Source: an uncultured Hyphomicrobiales bacterium (GTDB lineage Bacteria; Pseudomonadota; Alphaproteobacteria; Rhizobiales; Beijerinckiaceae). From it: a stretch of DNA of 5,892 bases. Positions within the stretch are counted from its first letter, which is position 1. Every line of letters starts with the position of its first letter. Location of the stretch: assembly GCA_903932565.1 (NCBI GenBank), contig CAIZGQ010000520.1, positions 1 to 5,892 of the forward strand, written 5' to 3'. Positions 1-5,398 of this stretch are shown here, piece by piece. A program made the position numbers and the translations under genes. Below the pieces are notes generated by a model, which saw only the letters and a list, made by a program, of their open reading frames with translations, had not been told where the DNA came from and made no database searches.

Positions 1-236
1 CCTGTTTCATCAGACGGGTCGGGATAAAAGGTCTTGATGATCTCGACGATGCCGACGATCTCCTTGCCCTCATTCGAATGATAGAAGAAGGCCTGCTCGC
101 CAACCTTCATGGCCATCAGCTGCTGCTTGGCGAGATGATTGCGCACACCGTTCCAGAAGGTGCCTTTCGAACCGGCTTCCACCTGCATGTCCCACGACCA
201 TTTGAACGGTTCACTTTTCAGCAGCCAATGCGCCAT
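1..236 (-). CDS. EVE-domain protein (thymocyte nuclear protein 1-like), N-terminal part
   Basis: The 78 complete codons visible from the ATG at 236-234 read as the start of a stand-alone EVE domain. Visible features are WLLKSEP (residues 4-10), FKWSWD (11-16), WNGVRN (28-33), the run MKVGEQAFFYHSNEGKEIVG (43-62) and then IVEI. EVE domains belong to the PUA-like fold and are thought to bind modified bases in nucleic acid; no specific substrate can be assigned here. Family members are usually about 135-150 residues, so roughly the C-terminal half lies beyond the left edge. The start is supported by an AAGG (complement of 245-248) 8 nt upstream and by the family's habit of starting a few residues before the KSEP motif. 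No gene is adjacent on the same strand inside the window, so its promoter should lie in 237-504, close to the tandem duplication at 251-290. Solitary EVE proteins of this type are usually housekeeping; I see no defence genes next to it. Confidence 0.93.
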   Translation of the reverse strand, partial: MAHWLLKSEPFKWSWDMQVEAGSKGTFWNGVRNHLAKQQLMAMKVGEQAFFYHSNEGKEIVGIVEIIKTFYPDPSDET

Positions 237-250
237 AAAGAATGCCTTGT

Positions 251-290
251 AGATTGCGAGAACGACTTGAAGATTGCGAGCACGACTCGC
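251..290. repeat. 20-bp tandem duplication upstream of the EVE gene
   Basis: Two adjacent 20-bp units, 251-270 and 271-290, match at 17 of 20 positions; the first ten bases, AGATTGCGAG, are identical. The second unit contains a small inverted repeat, GCGAG (276-280) and CTCGC (286-290), with a 5-nt loop; the first unit has only a degraded version. The array ends 15 bp before the EVE start codon, so on the minus strand it lies in the promoter or 5' leader of that gene. A period of about two helical turns would suit two protein-binding sites on one face of the DNA, but that is inference. It could also be a simple replication-slippage duplication. Confidence 0.7.
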
Positions 291-504
291 AGAAGGAAAG
301 CGACCCTGCGCCGAAACTCTTTGTGTCGGCAGCATCGAATTTGAGGCTACTGACGCCCATGTCCCGGCACAAGCGACCAGGCCCGGCCCAGCACCCCTCA
401 ACGGCCATCAAAGCGTCGGATTTCCACGGAATTCATGTTAATCGATGAACACCCGAATCACGCGGTCCCACGCGCGCGCCCGACCTCTTTGAGCGTATTC
501 CCCC

Positions 505-1383
505 ATGCGCCTGTCAAATCAAAATAAGCCTTCAACGTCCGCTGCCCAACGTGCGGGGTATTTGACGCGCAACGCATGGCGCGGTCTGGGCTGCGTGGCC
601 GTGATGACGGGCATGCCGCTTGGATCGGCCTTTGCTGACACGCTGCACATTCGCTATGCCGTGTCGCTGCTCGGGCTGCCGCTGGGCACAGCCGGGCTCG
701 ACGCCAAGTTAGAGGCCGATACCTACGCGCTCGACGTGACGGCCAAACTGACTGGCCTTGCCTCGGTCGTCTCAAACTCCAAGGGCGCTGCGGCATCGAC
801 CGGGGCGGTCAGTGCGGGCAAAGTTTCGCCATCGACCTACGCCACCAGCTCGTCCAATTCCAAGGAAACGCGGACGGTGCGGATGTCGATGGCCGCTGGC
901 AATGTGAAGGGCGTCGACATCGCGCCCCCGTTTGACGTGCAGCCGGACCGCGTACCCCTGACAGAAGCGCATCGCCGCAGCATCATCGATCCTGTGAGCG
1001 CGTTGGTGATGCCTGTGCCCGCCGGGGCCGATCTTGTCGGCGCGGCTGCCTGCAATCGCTCGTTGCCGATCTTTGACGGCTACACGCGCTTCGATGTGAC
1101 CTTGTCGTATGTCGGCATCCGCAATGTGAAGACCAAAGGCTATGCGGGGCCCGTGTCGGTTTGCGCGGCGCGCTACGTCCCGATTGCTGGTCACAAGGCG
1201 GACCGCCCGGCCACCAAGTTTATGGCCGACAATCGTGACATGGAAGTTTGGCTTCTGCCGGTTGCCAGTGCGCGGCTTGAGATGCCCTATCGCATCTCGG
1301 TGAAGACCATGGTTGGCACGACAGTGATCGAGGCGCAGGAAGTGCGCGTTGACGGACCGACCCGCGCTAGCGTTGCGCAATAA
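505..1383 (+). CDS. DUF3108 domain-containing periplasmic protein
   Basis: This 292-residue protein has a long N-terminal region followed by a hydrophobic stretch and an AFA/D signal-peptidase site after residue 44, so it is predicted to be exported. The mature part starts LHIRYAVSLLGLPLGTAGL, followed by alternating-polarity segments expected of a beta-rich fold. The later segments CNRSLPIFDGYTRFDV (183-198) and VCAARYVPIAGH (219-230) are typical of alphaproteobacterial DUF3108 proteins. The only two cysteines of the mature chain, C183 and C220, fall in these conserved segments and could form a disulfide in the periplasm. The family has no established function. The ATG at 505 has only a weak GAG 11 nt upstream; a TTG at 562 preceded by CGGGGT would give a shorter, more ordinary signal peptide and is a real alternative. 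Its 3' end faces the OmpA/MotB-like gene, with 11 nt between the stop codons and no convincing terminator. Confidence 0.87.
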   Translation: MRLSNQNKPSTSAAQRAGYLTRNAWRGLGCVAVMTGMPLGSAFADTLHIRYAVSLLGLPLGTAGLDAKLEADTYALDVTAKLTGLASVVSNSKGAAASTGAVSAGKVSPSTYATSSSNSKETRTVRMSMAAGNVKGVDIAPPFDVQPDRVPLTEAHRRSIIDPVSALVMPVPAGADLVGAAACNRSLPIFDGYTRFDVTLSYVGIRNVKTKGYAGPVSVCAARYVPIAGHKADRPATKFMADNRDMEVWLLPVASARLEMPYRISVKTMVGTTVIEAQEVRVDGPTRASVAQ

Positions 1384-1394
1384 ACATTTGCCGT

Positions 1395-2420
1395 TCAGCG
1401 TTCGGTCAATTTGAGCTCGATGCGGCGATTGCGACGCAAAGCCTCATCGCTATCACTGGCATCAACTGGCTGAAACTCGCCAAAACCAGCTGCAACCAGA
1501 TGCTGCGGCTGGACGCCTTTCGACACCAGATATTGCACAACAGCAATCGCGCGCGCGGCCGAGAGCTCCCAGTTGGATTTAAATTGTCCTGACACCGGGC
1601 GCTTGTCCGTGTGCCCATCGACGCGCATCACCCAGGCAAGTTCCGGTGGAATTTCGCGCTCGAGGTCCTGCAGGGCAGCCGCGAGCTGATCCATTTGCGC
1701 GAGACCCTGTGGGTTGATCGCTGCCTGACCTGATTCAAACAAAACCTCGGATTCAAATACGAAGCGGTCGCCGACCACTCGCACCCCGGGACGCGCGCCC
1801 AAAATCTGCCGCAGCCGCCCGAAAAAATCCGAGCGATAGCGCGCCAGCTCCTGCACCTTTTGCGCAAGCGCCACATTCAGCCGCGATCCCAGGTCCCCAA
1901 TCCGTGCCTGCGATTCGCGATCTTTTTGCTCGGAGGCAGCCAACGCTTCCTCGATGGCTGCCAGCTGACGCCGCAAGGCCGAGATCTGCTGGTTGAGAAG
2001 ATCAACCTGCGACAAGGCCCGCGCGGAAATCTGCTTCTCGGTGTTGAGCGCTTCGGAGGCCGCCTGCGCCGAGCCATTTTGGGTGCTGGCATCCGTGCGC
2101 GTTGCATTGAGCTGCCCCTGCAATTGCAGCTTGTCGCGTTCGCTGGACTCCAAGGTCGCCTGCAACCCGAGCGCCGTTGATTGCGCATCGGCCTTGCCGG
2201 CGCGTTCCAGCGACAACAACGACGTCAGCTCCTCAATCTGACGATTGAGCCGCGCCAGTGCTGAATCTTTTGTCGAGACATCGCGCGACAAAAAGAATTG
2301 CGCGAGCATGAAGACCGACAGCAGAAAGATGATGACAAGAAGCATGGTCGACAGCGCATCGACAAAGCCCGGCCAATAATCAAAGCCGCGTTGCGAGCGG
2401 CGTGTGCGTCCAAGCGCCAT
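1395..2420 (-). CDS. OmpA/MotB-domain, peptidoglycan-binding partner of the MotA/TolQ-like channel
   Basis: The 341-residue protein has the MotB/ExbD-plus-OmpA layout. A short basic N-terminus (GRTRRSQRG) is followed by one membrane helix, residues about 17-45, beginning WPGFVDALSTM. D21 sits where MotB and ExbD carry the proton-carrying aspartate. Residues about 50-195 are rich in Ala, Gln, Glu and Leu and look like a long periplasmic coiled coil. The C-terminal OmpA-like domain (about 220-341) shows DGHTDKRPV (268-276), SNWELSAARA (282-291), GFGEFQP (312-318) and RRNRRIELKL (329-338). D272 and R290 match the positions that bind diaminopimelate in OmpA-type domains. It should plug and anchor the channel made by the upstream gene, from which it is separated by 52 nt on the same strand. 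The reading frame is open for 43 more codons upstream, but that stretch overlaps the channel gene and does not resemble the family; the ATG at 2420-2418 has an AGGA 7 nt before it. What the complex does is unknown. Confidence 0.94.
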   Translation of the reverse strand: MALGRTRRSQRGFDYWPGFVDALSTMLLVIIFLLSVFMLAQFFLSRDVSTKDSALARLNRQIEELTSLLSLERAGKADAQSTALGLQATLESSERDKLQLQGQLNATRTDASTQNGSAQAASEALNTEKQISARALSQVDLLNQQISALRRQLAAIEEALAASEQKDRESQARIGDLGSRLNVALAQKVQELARYRSDFFGRLRQILGARPGVRVVGDRFVFESEVLFESGQAAINPQGLAQMDQLAAALQDLEREIPPELAWVMRVDGHTDKRPVSGQFKSNWELSAARAIAVVQYLVSKGVQPQHLVAAGFGEFQPVDASDSDEALRRNRRIELKLTER

Positions 2421-2427
2421 GAAAGTG

Positions 2428-2431
2428 TCCT
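2428..2431 (-). promoter_or_regulatory. Ribosome-binding site that fixes the start of the OmpA/MotB-like gene
   Basis: On the minus strand this reads AGGA and lies 7 nt before the ATG at 2420-2418. It lies within the 52-nt gap after the channel gene. It argues for the 341-residue product over the longer 384-codon frame, whose start would lie inside the channel gene. Confidence 0.7.
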
Positions 2432-2472
2432 GTTCAAACGCAACTGCGTTGCGGCATCTTGAAGTTTTATGC

Positions 2473-3429
2473 TCAGGGTCGCTCGTGTTCGCGGCTGAGG
2501 CGCTCCAGCAGCTTTTGCAATTCCGACTGCTGGAAGGCCTGCGATTCAACCCAGTGCCGGATCAGATTCTGCTCATTGCGCATCTGCGCCACGATGCTTT
2601 GGATGCCTTCCGCGAGATTGGCGAGCGCATCCGATGTCTTGGGCGAATTGATCGTATCGCCCGCTGCAATCCGCTCCAGGGCATCCTGCACGTTGCCGGG
2701 GATAAGGCTTCCACCGGCCATGACCGGGTCGTCTGCATCAGCGGACAGCAAATCTTCGAGCTGCGTATAAAACCGGTTTTGCGCCTGCCCCGCTTGGAGA
2801 TCGAGAAAGCCCAGCACCAGCGAGCCCGCGAGCCCAAACAAAGATGAGGTGAAGGAGATCGACATACCGGCAATGGGCTTCGACAAACCAGCCTTGAGAT
2901 CATCGAACATCAGGGTCGGATCGCCGCCCGTTTGCATCGACGAAATGACCGCGCCGATGGAACCAACGGTCTCCAACAGGCCCCAGAAAGTGCCCAACAG
3001 GCCAAGAAACACGAGAAGCCCGGTCAAGTACCGCGCCGTCTCGCGGGATTCATCGAGGCGCGTGCCGATTGAATCGAGAATGGCCCGCAGCGTGATGGTG
3101 GAAATGCGCCGCCCCGCCGCCCGGTCACCCAACAGGGTTGCCATGGGAGCGAGCAGCACGGGGGTGCGCAACCCATCGATCTTGCCTTCGCGCAGGGAAT
3201 TGACCCAGCGCACTTCAGGAATTAGCCGCCCGATCTGGCGGAGCGCCAGCAGGATGCCGATGGCCAGCACGCCCAATATCAGCCCGTTCAGGCCGGGGTT
3301 GGCGGAGAAGGCGATCTGGATCTGCTTGTAGAGAACCAGCGCAACAAAGCCGACGAGGGCCAGGAAAATGAGAACCCGCACCAGAAAGACGAGCGGCGAG
3401 GACAGGCGATAGGCGTCGCGTTCAGCCAT
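2473..3429 (-). CDS. MotA/TolQ/ExbB proton-channel family protein
   Basis: This 318-residue membrane protein has four clear hydrophobic helices: about 13-34, 46-66, 135-160 and 186-210. The third contains LVFLGLLGTFWGLLETVG (139-156), the family's signature, and the fourth contains AGMSISFTSSLFGLAGSLVL (187-206). A cytoplasmic loop (about 70-130) lies between helices 2 and 3, as in MotA, and the C-terminal 100 residues form a charged, heptad-like tail (about 265-312: ALANLAEGI, LIRHWVESQAFQQSELQKLL). The protein is expected to form the inner-membrane ring that conducts protons together with the helix and Asp of the downstream OmpA/MotB-like protein. ExbB and TolQ are only about 230-240 residues long and lack such a tail. 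The ATG at 3429-3427 is chosen because MAERDAYRLSSPLVFL leads straight into helix 1; a longer frame from 3522 adds 31 residues that do not look like the family. A modest GAG lies 6 nt upstream. It is the first gene of a two-gene operon. No flagellar, tol or tonB genes are nearby. Confidence 0.94.
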   Translation of the reverse strand: MAERDAYRLSSPLVFLVRVLIFLALVGFVALVLYKQIQIAFSANPGLNGLILGVLAIGILLALRQIGRLIPEVRWVNSLREGKIDGLRTPVLLAPMATLLGDRAAGRRISTITLRAILDSIGTRLDESRETARYLTGLLVFLGLLGTFWGLLETVGSIGAVISSMQTGGDPTLMFDDLKAGLSKPIAGMSISFTSSLFGLAGSLVLGFLDLQAGQAQNRFYTQLEDLLSADADDPVMAGGSLIPGNVQDALERIAAGDTINSPKTSDALANLAEGIQSIVAQMRNEQNLIRHWVESQAFQQSELQKLLERLSREHERP

Positions 3430-3575
3430 TTGGGTCTCGACAGGTTGAGCAGTGCAAAGTCGTGTGAGGATTATGCTGACCAAAGACGGCAGCTGCGTGT
3501 CACAGACAAGCACGACCGACAAAGCGACCGCAACGTCTTGCGACTCGTGACCACGGTACGCGAGGTTGATACACA

Positions 3576-3588
3576 GGCAAGCCTTGCC
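3576..3588. repeat. 13-bp palindrome in the divergent region, possible operator
   Basis: GGCAAG and CTTGCC are perfect inverted copies separated by one base. The one-base spacer makes an RNA hairpin unlikely, while a dimeric regulator could bind such a site. It ends 41 bp before the phosphatase start codon. No regulator is encoded in the window and the site cannot be assigned to a known family, so the regulatory role is a guess. Confidence 0.3.
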
Positions 3589-3620
3589 ATGAAGCTCGCC
3601 CTGCGCTGCCGGATGTGGTC

Positions 3621-3623
3621 AGG
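3621..3623 (+). promoter_or_regulatory. Weak ribosome-binding site that favours the ATG start of the phosphatase gene
   Basis: AGG lies 6 nt before the ATG at 3630. The alternative GTG at 3615, five codons earlier, has no purine-rich stretch at a useful distance. Confidence 0.5.
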
Positions 3624-3629
3624 TTGAGC

Positions 3630-4244
3630 ATGGCTTTTTTGCTTGCTCACACGCTCTTCTTCGTTCGCCATGGACAAACGGACTGGAACGCCGCCGGGCG
3701 CCTGCAGGGGCAAACCGATACGCAGCTGAATGCCAGGGGCTGCGCCCAGGCGGTGCAGGCCGGGCGCACGTTGGCGAAATTGGTTCGCAAGAGCCCCGAT
3801 AGCGCTTGCGCGCTGGACACCGTGCACTTTGTGTCCTCGCCGCTGACGCGCTGCGTCGACACGATGGCTCATCTGCGCGAAACCGTCGGGCTGACGCCGC
3901 TCTCGACGCCCACCGACCCTCGACTTCAGGAAATCGGCTTTGGCGACTGGCAGGGCAAAACATGGTCGCAGGTTGTCTCGGACCATTCCGATCTGGTGGA
4001 AGCGCGCAAGCGCCAGCTCTGGACCTTCCAACCACCCAACGGCGAGAGTTATGCGGAGCTTGCGGCGCGCGTCGAGGCAGCGCTTGCAGAGCTTCCCGGC
4101 AACACGCTGATGGTGAGCCATGGCGGGGTCGGGCGCGTTCTTTTGTGCCTGATCGGCGGCGTGGTCAGACACCAGGCCCTGACAGCCTCCATCCCCCAGG
4201 GCCGCGTCCTTGTGTTCCAGAACGGCAGGGCGGACTGGGTGTGA
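3630..4244 (+). CDS. Histidine phosphatase superfamily enzyme (phosphoglycerate mutase-like)
   Basis: The 204-residue product is a branch-1 histidine phosphatase. The catalytic RHG motif is at 13-15 (FFVRHGQTDWN), with H14 as the histidine that becomes phosphorylated. The rest of the phosphate pocket is visible: GRLQGQTDTQLNARG (23-37), SSPLTR with R74, QEIGFGDWQG (100-109) with E101 as the likely proton donor, and the second histidine H164 in MVSHGGVGR (161-169). The length is normal for GpmB/CobC-like members and the protein is expected in the cytoplasm. The substrate cannot be told from sequence: relatives act on sugar phosphates, phosphoglycerate or alpha-ribazole phosphate, and no cobalamin or glycolysis genes are adjacent to help. 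The ATG at 3630 is preferred over the in-frame GTG at 3615 because of the upstream AGG. The next gene follows on the same strand after 126 nt, so joint transcription is possible but not shown. Confidence 0.93.
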   Translation: MAFLLAHTLFFVRHGQTDWNAAGRLQGQTDTQLNARGCAQAVQAGRTLAKLVRKSPDSACALDTVHFVSSPLTRCVDTMAHLRETVGLTPLSTPTDPRLQEIGFGDWQGKTWSQVVSDHSDLVEARKRQLWTFQPPNGESYAELAARVEAALAELPGNTLMVSHGGVGRVLLCLIGGVVRHQALTASIPQGRVLVFQNGRADWV

Positions 4245-4370
4245 CCCACGGTCCCATTCAGAGGCGCTAACCAGACGGTGACCTGTACAGCTGACACACC
4301 CTCGACTATGCACCTCAACAGCCGTCTTCGTCACTGAAGCCGGTTGAGACGCCTCGCCGGGAACCAACAC

Positions 4371-5384
4371 ATGTCACAGATGCAAAACAAGGCCGATCGA
4401 CTCGTCACCATTTTCGGTGGCTCGGGCTTCGTTGGACGCCATGTGGTTCGCGCACTCGCCAAACGCGGCTGGCGGATTCGAGTCGCCACACGCCGCCCGG
4501 ACCTTGCAGGTCATTTGCAGCCCATCGGCAAGGTCGGGCAGATCAACGCCGTGCAGGCCAATCTGCGCTTCCCCGACTCCATCGCCGCAGCGCTGCGCGG
4601 GTCGGACGCTGTCGTCAATCTTGTTGGCATCCTGCAGGAAAGTGGCGCGCAGAAGTTCGACATCGTCCAGGCCGCTGGCGCAAAGGCCGTGGCGGAGGCC
4701 GCGAAGGCTGCCGGCATCACGCAATTTGTTCAAATGTCCGCCATCGGGGCCGACGCCGGGTCCGACAGTCATTACGCACGCTCGAAGGCGGCTGGCGAGG
4801 CCGCCGTTCTGGCAGCTATTCCGACAGCGATTGTTTTGCGGCCCTCCATCGTGTTTGGGCCCGAGGACGATTTCTTCAACCGCTTCGCAGCGATGGCGCG
4901 CTTGGCTCCGGCCCTGCCGCTGGTTGGCGGTGGCGATACAAAATTCCAGCCGGTGTTTGCCGGGGACGTGGGCGAGGCTGTCGCCATCGCGCTCGAGGGC
5001 GGCGCGACACCCGGTGCCACCTATGAGCTTGGTGGACCGGAGGTGAAATCCTTCCGCGATTTGCTCGCCTATATCTGCAAGGTCATTGGCCGCAAGCGGG
5101 CGCTGGTGCCGATCCCCTTTGCGGCCGCCAATCTGATGGGGCTCGGCACTGAAATCGCCGCCAAACTCGCCATGGGGCTGTTCCCCTCAATGCTGATGAT
5201 CACGCGCGATCAGGTGAAACTGCTACAGCGCGACAACGTGGTCTCCGCCGCCGCCATGGCTGAGGGCCGCACGCTCGCCGGACTTGGCATCAAGCCGGAA
5301 GCCATCGAGACCATCGTGCCAACCTATCTCCATCGCTTTCGCAAGACGGGTCAGTACGAGCGCCAGAACTCACTGACAGGCTGA
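4371..5384 (+). CDS. NDUFA9-like NAD(P)-binding protein (complex I 39-kDa subunit family)
   Basis: The 337-residue product is an atypical short-chain dehydrogenase/reductase. It opens with a Rossmann fold: VTIFGGSGFVGRHVVRALA at 12-30 with the GGSGFVG dinucleotide loop, then RVATRRP (37-43), where the arginines would suit NADP(H) binding. It continues with VVNLVGIL (81-88), QFVQMSAIGAD (118-128), an intact YxxxK pair (Y135, K139), LRPSIVFGPEDDFFNRFA (156-173) and a C-terminal part with YELGGPE (218-224). This order is characteristic of the family named after the mitochondrial complex I subunit NDUFA9. In bacteria a link to complex I is by homology only; quinone-related or structural roles are equally possible. 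The frame is open back to a TTG at 4344, but the ATG at 4371 has a GGGAA 7 nt upstream and gives the usual short lead-in to the Rossmann fold; the ATG at 4380 is also possible. The 126-nt upstream gap holds no recognisable promoter. Confidence 0.92.
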   Translation: MSQMQNKADRLVTIFGGSGFVGRHVVRALAKRGWRIRVATRRPDLAGHLQPIGKVGQINAVQANLRFPDSIAAALRGSDAVVNLVGILQESGAQKFDIVQAAGAKAVAEAAKAAGITQFVQMSAIGADAGSDSHYARSKAAGEAAVLAAIPTAIVLRPSIVFGPEDDFFNRFAAMARLAPALPLVGGGDTKFQPVFAGDVGEAVAIALEGGATPGATYELGGPEVKSFRDLLAYICKVIGRKRALVPIPFAAANLMGLGTEIAAKLAMGLFPSMLMITRDQVKLLQRDNVVSAAAMAEGRTLAGLGIKPEAIETIVPTYLHRFRKTGQYERQNSLTG

Positions 5385-5398
5385 GCACGGCTTCAGCC
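5379..5398. terminator. Possible bidirectional terminator hairpin between convergent genes
   Basis: GGCTGA (5379-5384) and TCAGCC (5393-5398) are perfect inverted copies. Two further GC pairs (5385-5386 with 5390-5391) are possible if T5392 bulges, leaving the 3-nt loop ACG. The hairpin lies exactly across the 8-bp gap between the converging genes. On the plus strand it is followed by GTTTAGCTT, only a weak T tract, and on the minus strand there is none, so it would be a poor intrinsic terminator in either direction. Confidence 0.4.

Larger units (their letters stand above)
3430..3629. promoter_or_regulatory. Divergent intergenic region between channel operon and phosphatase gene
   Basis: These 200 bp separate two genes that are transcribed away from each other, so they should hold the promoter of the channel operon and probably that of the phosphatase gene. 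I could not find a convincing -35/-10 pair on either strand; CATAAT on the minus strand (complement of about 3466-3471) is the best -10 candidate but lacks a good -35 partner. The region contains a 13-bp palindrome (3576-3588), an imperfect short tandem repeat (3505-3530) and an 11-nt direct repeat at both ends (3441-3451 and 3620-3630). Confidence 0.45.

Noticed and set aside
1..236. EVE gene as part of a modified-DNA defence or restriction module
   Set aside because: The visible protein is the small stand-alone type with no fused nuclease or McrB-like domain, and its only neighbour in the window is a DUF3108 gene.
237..504. A small gene or RNA in the left intergenic region
   Set aside because: Short frames here on both strands overlap the EVE gene or lack a start signal and protein-like composition, and I found no tRNA cloverleaf or other known RNA pattern.
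772..1380. A 202-codon open frame on the minus strand opposite the DUF3108 gene
   Set aside because: Its translation is dominated by Arg, His and Gly with no domain, while the plus strand encodes a signal peptide and family-typical segments.
1370..1394. Terminator between the convergent DUF3108 and OmpA/MotB-like genes
   Set aside because: The 11-nt gap and its surroundings contain only short palindromes such as TTGCGCAA, with no stable stem and no T tract.
2421..2549. 43-residue N-terminal extension of the OmpA/MotB-like protein
   Set aside because: It overlaps the end of the channel gene, is rich in Arg, Ser and Cys unlike a membrane-anchor lead, and a good ribosome-binding site precedes the internal ATG.
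1395..3429. Zorya-type anti-phage system (ZorA/ZorB)
   Set aside because: The channel and OmpA-type pair has the same general parts, but the channel subunit is far shorter than ZorA with its long tail, and no ZorC, ZorD or ZorE gene or other defence gene is adjacent.
4236..4248. Hairpin TGGGT/ACCCA at the end of the phosphatase gene as a terminator
   Set aside because: The stem has only five pairs and is not followed by a run of T.
4283..4290. 8-bp palindrome CTGTACAG between the phosphatase and NDUFA9-like genes
   Set aside because: It does not extend beyond 8 bp, matches no alphaproteobacterial operator I know, and such a palindrome is expected by chance in a window of this size.
3471..4370. 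A 299-codon open frame on the minus strand opposite the phosphatase gene
   Set aside because: It lies antisense to a clear histidine phosphatase with all catalytic residues, its translation is rich in Arg, Gln and His with no recognisable motif, and long empty antisense frames are common in GC-rich genes.
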